DNA of 54,921 nucleotides from Flavobacteriaceae bacterium (GCA_030529185.1 JAUMXI010000008.1:1-54921), one strand, 5' to 3'; counted from the first letter of the stretch, positions 1 through 9,162 are shown. Made by a program: numbers and translations. Notes: generated from the sequence alone by a model not told the origin.

Positions 1-123
1 AGGTTGTTTTGGAGTTTCAGGAGTTTCTACTTTTTTAGGTGTTTCTGTTGTTTTGTTGTCTCTTCCGCAACTTACCGCCGTTAATGTAATCAAGGCTAAT
101 GCTAATACTTTAATTTGTTTCAT
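1..123 (-). CDS. lipoprotein N-terminus (partial, cut by window edge)
   Basis: An ATG at 123 opens a minus-strand frame that runs off the window after 41 codons. The N-terminus is a Sec/lipoprotein signal: two Lys, a hydrophobic stretch, then TAVSC with the lipid-attachment Cys at about residue 19. Behind it comes a Thr/Pro/Glu/Lys-rich linker (repeated KVETPETPK-like steps), as often seen between the lipid anchor and a folded domain. The functional domain lies outside the window, so no role can be given. Its start region faces a gene-poor stretch that ends at the TonB receptor. Confidence 0.6.
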   Translation of the reverse strand, partial: MKQIKVLALALITLTAVSCGRDNKTTETPKKVETPETPKQP

Positions 124-490
124 TGTTAATATACTTTTAATTATCCCTACTCTATCAAAGGCTTTTCGGGTTTCGCCCTTTTATTTTAATCTATTTTTTT
201 CAAGTATTTTCTTCTTTAAGAAAGAATATAAAAACTTAATTCAGGACAAAGATAATATTTTTTTATAACATCTTGCTACTTTTTTAGGGAAAATTTCAAT
301 CTTATGATTTTTATCATATTCTAATAATGTAAAGGCTATGTAAGTGTATAAAATAGCGTTTTCTATATTTGATTTTCATCAATAAAAAACCCTTTAGGCT
401 TAAAAAAACCAAAAGGGTAAAGAAAATATTTTGAGCATGAATGCTCAAGGGTTAAAATTATGAAAAAAATATTTCCAATAAATTAAAGAA
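124..490. other. intergenic stretch, no gene seen
   Basis: These 367 bases are very AT-rich and hold no credible coding frame. The only clear element is the terminator of the minus-strand TonB receptor near 384-418. The part next to 123 presumably carries the promoter of the cut-off lipoprotein, but I see no clean TAnnTTTG box there. Confidence 0.5.
384..418 (-). terminator. rho-independent terminator of the TonB receptor gene
   Basis: Read on the minus strand, ACCCTTTTGG (418 downward) can pair with CCTAAAGGGT and is followed by a run of T. It lies about 70 nt beyond the stop of the receptor gene at 491. Confidence 0.7.
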
Positions 491-2698
491 TTAAAATTTA
501 TAATTTAATTGAACTGCAAAATGGCGAGGCGTCATTCTATTGAGGAAACCACCGCGATAGTAGGCTTCGTATCCGATAGAATCCGTGAGATTATTCGCGA
601 AAATCTTGATACTAGCGTTTCTATAAGTATAACCAATTTGTGCATTAATCGTGGTAAATGCTTTCAACATAAATGGTGTTGCTGACTTTGTATCATGTAC
701 TACATTGCTATTTTTCACGGATTCATTGATAGGCCTTTCCCCGATGTAGTAAACTCCCCCACCGATATTAAAGCCTTGCAATGCCCCCTCACGAACTTTG
801 TAATTCAGCCAAGCATTCGCTGTATGATTCGGCATCATAAAAGGTCTTGCACCATCTACAAAAGAGGGGCTGTTTTGATATTGTGCATCTATGTAAGCAT
901 ATCCCGCCATAATTTCAAGCTCTGGGAGGATTTTCCCGATAAGGTCAATTTCTACCCCTTTTCTCGTTAAATCTCCAGCCAGACCATAGAATTTCGTTGC
1001 TTTCCCAGCAATATCGGTAATGTTATAAGAAAGATTCGCTATTTTTTGGTGGTATAAATTAACATTGAATTTCAATTTTTCATCAAACCAATCGGTTTTT
1101 ACACCTGCTTCCCATTGTCTTGTAACTGCTGATCCTACCGTTCCTCCATTTTCCAAAGGCAAATGGTTGCTTCTAAGGTCGGTACTTGTAGTATAAGAAG
1201 CATAAATATTGAAATGTTGCTTAGGAGAAAACATCAATCCGAAAGAAGGATTCCAAGCATCTCTTTTTCCTTTGTGGCTTTCGCCCGTCAATTTGCTATA
1301 TCTTATTCCTAAGAAAACTCTCGCATGTTTTCCGATTTCTAAGACTTCTTGTGCCATTACTCCCCAAGTTGGAGTTTTTAAAGTATTGATGCCTTGTAAT
1401 TTTAAAATATTTAAATCTATATGACTCGGAAGTATGTTATTGACCTCTTTGGTTACATCAATTTTATCAACCGCAATGTAAGGAGCTTTTACTTTTCGTT
1501 TTGTTCTTGGGTCTGCAATTTCTACACTTGGGTCTCTAAAATCATAGGTAGAAAGCTCGGAAGTTTTCCAATCAAAACCTAATTGGAATGTATGTTTTAA
1601 AATCCCTGTTTGAATTTCCTTCCCGATAAAATCAAATTGGAAAGTTTTACTCTTATCTATTCCTCTTTCTCTGGCAATACTTCTCTGTCTTATGGCATAA
1701 TTGGTTTCATTTTTATCTAGCATCAACCTTCCTGTCGCCACTCCCTCTCTCTCGTTATCAGAAGCTATAAAAGCTGCACGAATTTTTAATTTATCAGAAA
1801 GTTTTCTATCAGCCGAAATCATATAAGTGAGCGATTTGTCCTTCATATAATCAGAAGCAAAGCCCAAGAATTTATTTTTAGGTAAATCATAAATGGCATA
1901 AGTATTATCATCAGCCAAATTTACCGTTCCTCTGTTGGGCGTTCTTTCGTTGTATAAGAAATCCATTTCTGCAACGATATTCGTCTTATCATCAGGGCGA
2001 AAAGCCACCGAAGGATTTACATAAACACGCTCCCCTTTATTATAATCGGCAAAAGATTTATTATTCTGGTAAGCCATATTAAAACGCACAGCTACCATAC
2101 CTTTTTTATCCAAAACTCTTTGGAAATCCAAGGTCGGGCGATAAGTATCCCAACTTCCATAACGGAAACCTACATTCGTAGCATTAATAAATCTCGGAGT
2201 TTTGGTCACGATATTAATCACACCACCTGCTGCACCCAAATTAGTTCCAATCCCTTGCGTAATAGCAGAAACACCTCGAATAATCTGCACACTTTCCACT
2301 CCTTGCATATCGGGGATTAAAGTCACCCTTCTATAATCTGAATTAACTACTACACCGTTTTTCAAAGCAGGAACACCTCTATACCCTCTGATGGACATAC
2401 TCTCTACTCTACCGCCATAAGTAGCAAATAAAACAACTCCAGCCACATTTCTTGTCGCTTCGTTCATCGTCACAGCACCCATTTCTGCGATGGCTTTTTC
2501 CGAAATGACCGATACATTTTGAACTAAATTTTGTGGTTTTATAGGCAGACGAGTAATAATTTCTAATTTTTTAGGAGTAATTTTTCTCTCTCCAAAAAGT
2601 TCCACCTCTTCTATTGTTGATATAGAATCGCTAACAATCTGAGCATTCATACTAATCAACCCCATTAGGAACATTGCCCCTACAACTGTTTTTTTCAT
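491..2698 (-). CDS. TonB-dependent siderophore-type outer-membrane receptor
   Basis: 735 aa. A signal peptide (about residues 1-19, ending SMNAQ) leads into a plug domain at roughly 50-165, with the typical SVISEKAIAEMG and QGVESVQIIRGVSAITQG segments and the INIVTKTPRF transition. A 22-strand-type barrel follows, ending in an aromatic residue (NYKF). There is no N-terminal FecA signalling domain or carboxypeptidase-like repeat, so it looks like a plain importer. The family takes up ferric siderophores or other large ligands using TonB-ExbBD energy; the actual ligand cannot be read from sequence. It is transcribed divergently from the carrier gene at 2822 across a region with candidate operators, which fits iron regulation. 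Confidence 0.88.
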   Translation of the reverse strand: MKKTVVGAMFLMGLISMNAQIVSDSISTIEEVELFGERKITPKKLEIITRLPIKPQNLVQNVSVISEKAIAEMGAVTMNEATRNVAGVVLFATYGGRVESMSIRGYRGVPALKNGVVVNSDYRRVTLIPDMQGVESVQIIRGVSAITQGIGTNLGAAGGVINIVTKTPRFINATNVGFRYGSWDTYRPTLDFQRVLDKKGMVAVRFNMAYQNNKSFADYNKGERVYVNPSVAFRPDDKTNIVAEMDFLYNERTPNRGTVNLADDNTYAIYDLPKNKFLGFASDYMKDKSLTYMISADRKLSDKLKIRAAFIASDNEREGVATGRLMLDKNETNYAIRQRSIARERGIDKSKTFQFDFIGKEIQTGILKHTFQLGFDWKTSELSTYDFRDPSVEIADPRTKRKVKAPYIAVDKIDVTKEVNNILPSHIDLNILKLQGINTLKTPTWGVMAQEVLEIGKHARVFLGIRYSKLTGESHKGKRDAWNPSFGLMFSPKQHFNIYASYTTSTDLRSNHLPLENGGTVGSAVTRQWEAGVKTDWFDEKLKFNVNLYHQKIANLSYNITDIAGKATKFYGLAGDLTRKGVEIDLIGKILPELEIMAGYAYIDAQYQNSPSFVDGARPFMMPNHTANAWLNYKVREGALQGFNIGGGVYYIGERPINESVKNSNVVHDTKSATPFMLKAFTTINAQIGYTYRNASIKIFANNLTDSIGYEAYYRGGFLNRMTPRHFAVQLNYKF

Positions 2699-2725
2699 AA
2701 AAAGTTTATTTTAATTAATTTTCGG

Positions 2726-2733
2726 CAAATATA
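2726..2733 (-). promoter_or_regulatory. Bacteroidota -7 box of the TonB receptor
   Basis: The minus strand reads TATATTTG followed by CC, a full match to TAnnTTTG, about 27 nt before the receptor ATG. No clear TTG is seen at the -33 position, which suggests dependence on a regulator. Confidence 0.6.
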
Positions 2734-2740
2734 ATTATTT

Positions 2741-2765
2741 TTATTTATTCTAAATAAGAATTATA
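2741..2765. promoter_or_regulatory. candidate operator (Fur-box-like) upstream of the TonB receptor
   Basis: TTATTTA-TTC-TAAATAA (2741-2757) is a perfect 7-3-7 inverted repeat. It overlaps a second dyad, ATTCT-AAATA-AGAAT. The half-site ATTCTAAAT resembles flavobacterial Fur boxes as I remember them. It lies just upstream of the receptor -7 box. Binding is inferred, and AT-rich DNA can form such dyads by chance. Confidence 0.4.
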
Positions 2766-2804
2766 AGGAGTTTAATTATTTTAAAAATAATACCGACCTT
2801 TGCA

Positions 2805-2819
2805 TTCTAAAAATTAGAA
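2805..2819. promoter_or_regulatory. palindromic operator candidate ahead of the carrier gene
   Basis: TTCTAA-AAA-TTAGAA is a perfect 6-3-6 palindrome. It lies between a near-consensus -7 element (GACCTTTG, 2795-2802) and the ATG at 2822. This is a classic repressor position. It shares the TTCTAA core with the dyad at 2748. Confidence 0.4.
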
Positions 2820-2821
2820 AT

Positions 2822-4315
2822 ATGAAAAACCTAAAATTTCCTACGCCTTATACGGTTTTGATGTTGGTGATTATTTTGGCGGCATCGCTCACTTTTTTTC
2901 TGCCATCTGGAAAGTATGACACGATAGAATACAACGCCGAACAAAAAGAATTTATCCTAAAAAGTGGCGAAGAAACTCAAAATCTTCCTGCTACTCAGCA
3001 AACCCTTACGGATAAAGGCATCGGGATTGATATTAAAAAATTTGAGGAAGGAAAAATCAAAAAACCTGTTTCCATTCCGAATACTTACAAGCAAAGCGAA
3101 CCCCAGCCGCAAGGCTTTTCCGAGATTATTTTTGCTCCCATCAAAGGAATTTATGAAGTGGTTGATGTGATTTTATTCGTTTTGGTTTTGGGCGGATTTA
3201 TCGGAATTTTCAATAGTTCGGGGACGCTCAACGAGGGAGTGGGCGTTTTGGCTCATCGTTTGAAAGGTCGCGAAGGAATTCTCATCATTTTGGTTTCTTC
3301 CCTGATTGCATTGGGCGGAACTTCTTTCGGATTGGCAGAGGAAACTTTTGCGTTTTATCCTATTCTTGTGCCTGTATTTTTGGCAGCAGGATACGATTTG
3401 CTCGTGCCGTTAGCCGTTATTTACATCGGTTCTTCTATGGGAACGATGGCATCTACCGTTAATCCTTTCTCCGTGATTATCGCCTCCGATGCCGTGGGCG
3501 TGGATTGGACAACGGGAATGGAAAGCCGACTTTTACTCCTCGTTTTGGGAATGGCAACTTGCCTAATTTACATCATTCGTTATGCCGAAAAAGTAAAGAA
3601 AAACCCTGAAAAATCCCTCGTATATGGCGTAAAAATCCCCGAAACATTTGCCACAGAAAAGGCAGAAGCCATCACCTCGCTGAAACTATCCAGCAAACTG
3701 CTATTGGGCATTTTTGCATTGACTTTCATTGTAATGATTATTGGAGTTTCTCAATGGGGCTGGTGGTTTGAAGAAATGACGGCTCTTTTCCTTGTTTCAT
3801 CGGTGGTTATCGCCTTTCTACAACGCACAGGAGAGGAGAAATTCATAGAATATTTCATCGCTGGGGCGAAGGATTTACTGGGCGTGGCGTTCATCATAGG
3901 CATTGCACGAGGCGTGACTTTTATCTTAAATGATGGACAAATTTCAGACACTATTTTATTCTATTCCAGTAATTTGGTGGAGGGTATGTTGCCCTCATTA
4001 TTCCTTTGTGTTTTGATGCTGATTTTCACGATTCTGACTTTATTCATCGCTTCCTCTTCAGGAATGGCGGTGGTCACGATGCCTATAATGGGGTCTTTGG
4101 CAGGAGTTATCGGCGTAGAGGGGCAAAGCGTGGTCAATGCCTACCTTATCGGAATGGGGCTAATGAGTTTCATCACGCCTACGGGACTGATTTTGCCTTC
4201 ATTGGCAATGGTTAATCTCAATTATCATCAATGGTTAAAATTCGTGCTTCCTTTGGTAATGATACTCGCCCTGTTGAGTTTAGCCATACTTTTGGGAGAA
4301 CATTATTTAGGATAA
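2822..4315 (+). CDS. YfcC/DcuC-family membrane carrier
   Basis: 497 aa, polytopic. The first membrane helix (about residues 10-28) is followed by a roughly 75-residue soluble loop rich in Lys, Glu and Gln, then about ten more hydrophobic segments. The GGFIGIFNSSGTLNEGVGVL segment, the ETFAFYPILVP motif, the GSSMGTMASTVNPFSVIIA re-entrant-like segment and the GLMSFITPTG segment near the C-terminus are typical of the YfcC family (C4-dicarboxylate anaerobic carrier group; some relatives handle amino acids such as arginine/ornithine). The substrate cannot be assigned. It is first in an apparent operon with ribonuclease Z (1-nt gap) and a DUF2400 gene. Confidence 0.82.
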   Translation: MKNLKFPTPYTVLMLVIILAASLTFFLPSGKYDTIEYNAEQKEFILKSGEETQNLPATQQTLTDKGIGIDIKKFEEGKIKKPVSIPNTYKQSEPQPQGFSEIIFAPIKGIYEVVDVILFVLVLGGFIGIFNSSGTLNEGVGVLAHRLKGREGILIILVSSLIALGGTSFGLAEETFAFYPILVPVFLAAGYDLLVPLAVIYIGSSMGTMASTVNPFSVIIASDAVGVDWTTGMESRLLLLVLGMATCLIYIIRYAEKVKKNPEKSLVYGVKIPETFATEKAEAITSLKLSSKLLLGIFALTFIVMIIGVSQWGWWFEEMTALFLVSSVVIAFLQRTGEEKFIEYFIAGAKDLLGVAFIIGIARGVTFILNDGQISDTILFYSSNLVEGMLPSLFLCVLMLIFTILTLFIASSSGMAVVTMPIMGSLAGVIGVEGQSVVNAYLIGMGLMSFITPTGLILPSLAMVNLNYHQWLKFVLPLVMILALLSLAILLGEHYLG

Positions 4316-4316
4316 A

Positions 4317-5231
4317 ATGAGTGCAAAACTTACCATATTGGGCTTTAATTCGGCGATACCGACCGTTAATTCATCTCCTACGGCTCAACTTTTGGAGATG
4401 CAAGAACGCCTTTTCCTCGTTGATTGCGGCGAGGGAACGCAAGTGCAAATGAGAAAAGCCAAAGCCAAGTTTTCTAAAATCAACCATATTTTTATTTCGC
4501 ATTTGCACGGAGACCATTGTTTCGGTTTGCCTGGTTTGGTAGCTTCGTTTAGGCTTTTGGGGAGAACAACACCACTCCATATCTACGCTCCGAAAGGCAT
4601 CAAAAAAATGTTGGAAACCATCTTTTCCATTACCGAAACTCAACGCGGTTTTGAGGTTGTTTATCACGAACTAAGTTCTCAAAATTCCGAGAAAATTTAT
4701 GAGGACAAAAAAGTGGAAGTTTTCACCATTCCCCTAAATCATAGAATTTATTGCAACGGTTATCTTTTCCGCGAAAAACCCAAGGAGCGACATCTTAATA
4801 TGGAGGAAATCAAAAAATACCCTGAAATTCAAATCTGTGATTATCACAACCTAAAAGCAGGAAAAGATTTCACGCTTAGCGATGGCTATCTTATTAAAAA
4901 TGAAGCTCTAACAAAATCACCAGAGCCTTCCCTATCTTATGCTTTTTGCAGTGATACGCGTTATCAAGAGAGCATTATTCCGATCATTAAAGGCGTAGAT
5001 TTATTATATCACGAGGCTACTTTTCTTCACGATTTGAAAGATATGGCAAATTATACAGGGCATTCCACAGCTTTGGAAGCAGCTATGATTGCCCAAAAAG
5101 CAGAAGTAAAAAAACTAATTTTAGGGCATTTTTCCAATCGCTATTCCGATTATTCAGTTTTAAAGAAAGAAGCACAAAAAGTTTTTTCCAATACTTTTTT
5201 GCCAGAAGTTTTAAAACCTATTGAACTATGA
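4317..5231 (+). CDS. rnz: ribonuclease Z
   Basis: 304 aa, the short single-domain form of tRNase Z. It cuts the 3' trailer of tRNA precursors in the cytoplasm, mainly those lacking an encoded CCA. The metallo-beta-lactamase signature HLHGDH gives His62, His64, Asp66 and His67. The N-terminal LGFNSAIPT...SPTAQLL and the later SDTRY and LGHFSNRYSD segments, with metal-ligand Asp and His, match the family. The ATG follows the upstream stop by one base, and the gene ends by overlapping the next start (ATGA). The second tRNA-Phe in this window lacks a genomic CCA and is a plausible substrate. Confidence 0.95.
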   Translation: MSAKLTILGFNSAIPTVNSSPTAQLLEMQERLFLVDCGEGTQVQMRKAKAKFSKINHIFISHLHGDHCFGLPGLVASFRLLGRTTPLHIYAPKGIKKMLETIFSITETQRGFEVVYHELSSQNSEKIYEDKKVEVFTIPLNHRIYCNGYLFREKPKERHLNMEEIKKYPEIQICDYHNLKAGKDFTLSDGYLIKNEALTKSPEPSLSYAFCSDTRYQESIIPIIKGVDLLYHEATFLHDLKDMANYTGHSTALEAAMIAQKAEVKKLILGHFSNRYSDYSVLKKEAQKVFSNTFLPEVLKPIEL

Positions 5232-5992
5232 ACGAACAAGAAATTTTTACTTTTTTAGATGAAAAGGCGGAGGAGTTTAACCACCCCAATTTTATAGAAC
5301 ACGACCCGATACAAATTCCGCATCGGTTTTCTTTGAAACAAGATATTGAAATTGCAGGTTTTTTTAGTGCTACCATCGCTTGGGGAAACAGGAAATCCAT
5401 CATAAAAAGTGCCGAAAAAATCATTGATTTTATGGGAAATAAACCTTTTGATTTCGTGATGAACGCCCAAGAAAAACATTTTGCAAAAATAGAAGGAAAA
5501 GCCGTACATCGGACTTTCAATTCGGAAGATTTAAAGGCGTTTGTATTCAATTTAAAGAAAATTTATACCGATAATGATAGTTTGGAAAACCTTTTCACTC
5601 TCCACCAAGGTGAAGAGAATTTTTATCACGCTTTGGAACGATTTAGAAATGCTTTTTTGAATGAGGAACCTCACAGAAGTCATAAGCATATCAGCAGTTC
5701 GTATAAAAATTCTGCATGTAAAAGGCTGATGATGTTCCTCCGATGGATGGTGCGAAAGGACAACAAAGGCGTAGATTTTGGCATTTGGGAAAACATTTCG
5801 CCACGATATTTGTCTATCCCAATGGATGTTCATACAGGCAATATCTCCCGAAAATTGGGAATTTTACAGCGAAAACAAAACGACTGGAAAGCTGTAGAAG
5901 AACTCGACCAAATCATCAGAAAATACAACCCTAAAGACCCAGCCCTATACGATTTTGCACTCTTTGGACTGGGAGCAATGGAGGATTTTTAA
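5228..5992 (+). CDS. TIGR02757 / DUF2400 family protein
   Basis: 254 aa. The HRFSLKQDIEIAGFFSATIAWGNR-type N-terminus, the MFLRWMVRKD motif (about residue 172) and the IPMDVHTGNISRKLG segment place it in the TIGR02757/DUF2400 family of Bacteroidota. Its biochemical role is unknown to me. A distant helix-hairpin-helix DNA-glycosylase-like fold has been suggested for such proteins, but I cannot confirm it here. The start overlaps the rnz stop by 4 nt, so translation is probably coupled. It ends at a bidirectional terminator. Confidence 0.85.
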   Translation: MNEQEIFTFLDEKAEEFNHPNFIEHDPIQIPHRFSLKQDIEIAGFFSATIAWGNRKSIIKSAEKIIDFMGNKPFDFVMNAQEKHFAKIEGKAVHRTFNSEDLKAFVFNLKKIYTDNDSLENLFTLHQGEENFYHALERFRNAFLNEEPHRSHKHISSSYKNSACKRLMMFLRWMVRKDNKGVDFGIWENISPRYLSIPMDVHTGNISRKLGILQRKQNDWKAVEELDQIIRKYNPKDPALYDFALFGLGAMEDF

Positions 5993-5997
5993 AATAA

Positions 5998-6035
5998 AAA
6001 AGATTGCAACTCATCACTGCAATCTTTTCTTTTTC
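5998..6035. terminator. bidirectional terminator between convergent genes
   Basis: GATTGCA (6002-6008) pairs with TGCAATC (6018-6024), flanked by A-rich and T-rich arms. It serves the convergent DUF2400 and aminotransferase genes. Confidence 0.8.
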
Positions 6036-6038
6036 AAA

Positions 6039-7229
6039 TTAAAATTGATCTAAAAGTTCTTTAATTCTTCTCATCGCCTCAGTTAAGACTTCCTCTGAAG
6101 TAGCGTAAGAGAAGCGAATACAATTTTTATCCCCAAAAGAAACTCCCCCCACCGTAGCTACATGGGCTTTTTCTAAAAGGAACATCGCAAAGTCATCAGA
6201 ATCATTAATTTCCACTCCATCGAGAGTTTTACCAATATAATAAGAAATGTCTGGGAACATATAAAACGCCCCTTTTGGTTTGTTGATTTTAAAACCTTTA
6301 ATATCTTTTAGTAAATCAAAAACCAAGTCCCTTCTGGCTTCAAATTTATCTATCATATAGCGATATTCGGAAGGCTGAGTTTCCAAAGCAGTGATAGAAG
6401 CCCTCTGTGCAATGGTATTTGCCCCAGAAGTCGTCTGCCCTTGAATTTTATCACAAGCTGCTGCCAACCAAGTAGGACACGCCGAATAACCTATACGCCA
6501 GCCCGTCATCGCGAAAGCTTTGGACATTCCGTTGATAACTGCCGTTTGCTCATACACCTGCGGAAATTCAGCGATAGAAGTGTGTTTTCCTCCGTAATTG
6601 ATAAACTCATAGATTTCATCAGAAATAATGGTAATTTGAGGGTGTTTAGCTACCACATTGGCAATCGCTTCCAACTCCTCTCTTTCGTAATAGCTTCCTG
6701 ATGGATTACACGGCGAACTAAATAATAAAGCTTTAGTTTTCGGAGTAATGGCTTTTTCTAATTGCTCTGCCGTGATTTTAAAATCGGTATCAATATTGGT
6801 TTGAACAAAAACAGATTTCCCGCCCATCATTTTCACCATTTCATCATAACTCACCCAATATGGCGTAGGTAAAATCACCTCATCACCATCATTTAAAACC
6901 GAAGCCAAAACATTTACAATAGCTTGTTTTGCTCCGTTAGAAACACAAATTTGATTCGGTTTGTACTCTAAATTATTATCTCTTTTTAATTTTTTGCAAA
7001 CCGCCTCACGAAGCTCCAAAAAGCCAGAAACAGGCGAATAATGGCTATAATTTTCGTGGATGGCATCAATTGCCGCTTGTTTAATGTTCGCAGGAACATC
7101 AAAGTCTGGTTCGCCAAGCGTTAAACTGATAACATCTATTCCTTGAGCCTTCATTTCACGGGCTTTGTTGGTCATTACAAAGGTTTTAGAATAGCTCAAT
7201 CTATTGATTCTATCTGAAAGTTTTTCCAT
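6039..7229 (-). CDS. PLP-dependent class I aminotransferase (aspartate aminotransferase type)
   Basis: 396 aa, fold-type I. It has the N-terminal LSLGEPDFD-type motif (here SLTLGEPDFDVP), the SNGAKQAI cofactor-phosphate segment, SSPCNPSGSYY with the conserved Asn, ISDEIYE with the PLP-ring Asp, and GMSKAFAMTGWRIGY with the Schiff-base Lys near residue 236. The C-terminal IRFSYA Arg would bind the substrate carboxylate. It probably transfers amino groups between aspartate (or another amino acid) and 2-oxoglutarate; specificity within subgroup I-gamma is uncertain. It is last in the minus-strand run that starts at pabA, 61 nt after the ArsC-like gene. Confidence 0.9.
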   Translation of the reverse strand: MEKLSDRINRLSYSKTFVMTNKAREMKAQGIDVISLTLGEPDFDVPANIKQAAIDAIHENYSHYSPVSGFLELREAVCKKLKRDNNLEYKPNQICVSNGAKQAIVNVLASVLNDGDEVILPTPYWVSYDEMVKMMGGKSVFVQTNIDTDFKITAEQLEKAITPKTKALLFSSPCNPSGSYYEREELEAIANVVAKHPQITIISDEIYEFINYGGKHTSIAEFPQVYEQTAVINGMSKAFAMTGWRIGYSACPTWLAAACDKIQGQTTSGANTIAQRASITALETQPSEYRYMIDKFEARRDLVFDLLKDIKGFKINKPKGAFYMFPDISYYIGKTLDGVEINDSDDFAMFLLEKAHVATVGGVSFGDKNCIRFSYATSEEVLTEAMRRIKELLDQF

Positions 7230-7290
7230 TTTTTCTATTGTTAATTTTCTGCTGTAAAATTAAATATATTTATTGAGTTTTTGGGAAAAT

Positions 7291-7641
7291 TTATTTACCA
7301 AAATTTTCTTTCAATTTTTCCAGCGTTTTCTTATCATTACCGATAAAAATTTCTTTATCTGAAATGAAAACCGGACGCTTCAAAAAGCTATAATGCTCTA
7401 AAATCAAATTTTTAAAATCCCCTTCTTTTAAAGTTTTTACATCAATCTCTCTCGCTTTGATTTGAGTGGATTTTTTGCTGAATAATGCCTCGTAAGACCC
7501 AGCCAAATCATACATTTCTTGTAATTCTATTTCACTGACATTCTGTGATTTTAGCTCTCGCTGTTCCCAAGCTTCAAGGTTGAGTTCTGCTATTATCTTC
7601 TTACAAGTGCTACAAGTTTTTAAAAAATATACTTTTTTCAT
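7291..7641 (-). CDS. ArsC/Spx-family thioredoxin-fold protein
   Basis: 116 aa. The N-terminus KVYFLKTCSTCKK carries a CxxC pair (Cys10 and Cys13), and the RPVFISDKEIFIGND segment near the C-terminus is the family's Pro-containing active-site strand. Length and layout fit the ArsC/Spx/MgsR superfamily. The Arg triad of true arsenate reductases is not evident, and Spx proteins in Firmicutes bind RNA polymerase, so the role here (reductase or redox regulator) is open. It follows the DUF4268 gene with a 3-nt gap. Confidence 0.75.
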   Translation of the reverse strand: MKKVYFLKTCSTCKKIIAELNLEAWEQRELKSQNVSEIELQEMYDLAGSYEALFSKKSTQIKAREIDVKTLKEGDFKNLILEHYSFLKRPVFISDKEIFIGNDKKTLEKLKENFGK

Positions 7642-7644
7642 ATT

Positions 7645-8082
7645 TTAAATTTCGTTTTCCATTTTAATAAAATCTTCATATTCTTGCCAAAATTCTTCAA
7701 ATTTCAGCATATTATCGTTAAGAAACTGCATTGTTTCTTGCCAAGTATTTTTATTGTGAATGCAAACTCCTGTTTTTTCTACAAAAATACAAGAAATTTC
7801 TTTTCCATTTTCCAGCTCAAAACTATCGGAATAGATGGCTTTAGGCAAATATTCTGTTTCCAAAATATCTTGTAAAGACTGCATTTTTTCAAAATATTTG
7901 ATGCGATGCTCCAAACTTCCCTCTATCTCCATCATTACCATTGCTTTTTTGGTATCAAAATGAAATTTGAAACTCACGCCTTTTATTTTGGTTTGATACA
8001 AAATCCATTTCATAGGAAAGGATTTCCCAAAAGAAGTCCAAAACTCCTGACGCATTTTCGCTGATTCTTCTTTGCTAAACAT
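7645..8082 (-). CDS. DUF4268 domain protein
   Basis: 145 aa, soluble and acidic. The opening MFSKEESAKMRQEFWTSFG, the KGVSFKFHFDTKKA strand and the FEKMQSLQ helix match the DUF4268 family, which in Bacteroidota often stands alone at about 140-150 aa. No catalytic residues are recognised. The domain is distantly tied to PD-(D/E)xK-type proteins in some annotations, which I cannot verify here. It lies 12 nt after mvaD and 3 nt before the ArsC-like gene. Confidence 0.7.
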   Translation of the reverse strand: MFSKEESAKMRQEFWTSFGKSFPMKWILYQTKIKGVSFKFHFDTKKAMVMMEIEGSLEHRIKYFEKMQSLQDILETEYLPKAIYSDSFELENGKEISCIFVEKTGVCIHNKNTWQETMQFLNDNMLKFEEFWQEYEDFIKMENEI

Positions 8083-8094
8083 AGTTTCTCTATT

Positions 8095-9162
8095 TTACCA
8101 CTGCATTTTATCCTTTACCACGCCTCCATTTTGAGTATGAGGAAGCAATTCTTTTTCTATAAAGTTGGTAATCTGCTCAAAATCTTCTGCCGACAGTTTT
8201 CTCCCTACCGATGGAAATAATAGATGAACATTTGCCCCAGCATCAAGGGTGAAGAAAAGTGGCAATTGACTTTCTCTTCGGAAATTCCAAATTTTGTTGA
8301 TAACTTCCATTGTACCTGTTTTCATCAAGATAAAAGCGGGTTGACTCATCATCATCATTGCGTGGAGCGTTAGTGCTTCGTGCTCTACCAGCGTGATGAA
8401 GCTTTCCAAATCTCCCGTTTTTAATATTTCTTTTAGCGGAATAAAATTTTCTCGTGCCTCTTGAAAACGGCGTTCTGCATAAGGATTGGTATTCATCAGT
8501 CCGTGTCCTACGGTAGAACTTACCGTTTTTTGTCCCTCGTGGATAAGCAACACCCAATCATTAAAATTTCTAAAAACAGAATGAATTTCATCATCAAAAT
8601 ATTTCACTGCGAAGAGGTCGGAACTCCCTCTTACTTCAGGAGTTTTGCCCCAAACGACCAAACCATTATACAAACTTCTACACGCACTTCCACTGCCTAA
8701 TCGTGCCAAAAAAGAGGCTTTTTTTAAATCGTCTTCTGATTGCTGATTAAACGCCTTATCTATCGCCATCAAACACTTGGCAATGGCTCCAAACCCCGAT
8801 GCCGAACTAGCAATCCCCGAACTGTGCGGAAAAGTATTTTCGGTATTGATGACAAAACTTCCCTTTAAAATCCAAGGTAGATAAGACTCTATATTTCGGA
8901 AATATTTCTCAATTTTTTCGGCAAATTTTGGTTCTTCTTTATCGGATAAAAAAGTTTTTACTGCAAAATCTTCCCCTGCCTTAAACGCCATTTTCGTTAT
9001 CGTCTTACAATTTTGAAGCGTGTAGCTAATGCTTGGATTCGCAGGGATTTGGTTGGCGTATTTTCCCCAATATTTAATCAATGCGATATTGGAAGGACAC
9101 TCCGCCGAAACTTCTATGTTTTTTATCGTGAAATTAGGATTTCCTAAAAATTGTTGAATCAT
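8095..9162 (-). CDS. mvaD: diphosphomevalonate decarboxylase
   Basis: 355 aa, GHMP superfamily. It converts mevalonate 5-diphosphate to isopentenyl diphosphate, using ATP and releasing CO2. Visible hallmarks are NIALIKYWGKY (substrate-binding Lys/Tyr), NTFPHSSGIASSASGFGA (the ATP-binding glycine/serine loop), SGSACRSLYNG, and FTLDAGANVHLLFP with the catalytic Asp. Most bacteria use the MEP route; the mevalonate route is regular in Flavobacteriia, which supports the taxonomic reading. The gene sits in a run with SDR and pabA-like genes rather than with other mevalonate genes. Confidence 0.92.
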   Translation of the reverse strand: MIQQFLGNPNFTIKNIEVSAECPSNIALIKYWGKYANQIPANPSISYTLQNCKTITKMAFKAGEDFAVKTFLSDKEEPKFAEKIEKYFRNIESYLPWILKGSFVINTENTFPHSSGIASSASGFGAIAKCLMAIDKAFNQQSEDDLKKASFLARLGSGSACRSLYNGLVVWGKTPEVRGSSDLFAVKYFDDEIHSVFRNFNDWVLLIHEGQKTVSSTVGHGLMNTNPYAERRFQEARENFIPLKEILKTGDLESFITLVEHEALTLHAMMMMSQPAFILMKTGTMEVINKIWNFRRESQLPLFFTLDAGANVHLLFPSVGRKLSAEDFEQITNFIEKELLPHTQNGGVVKDKMQW

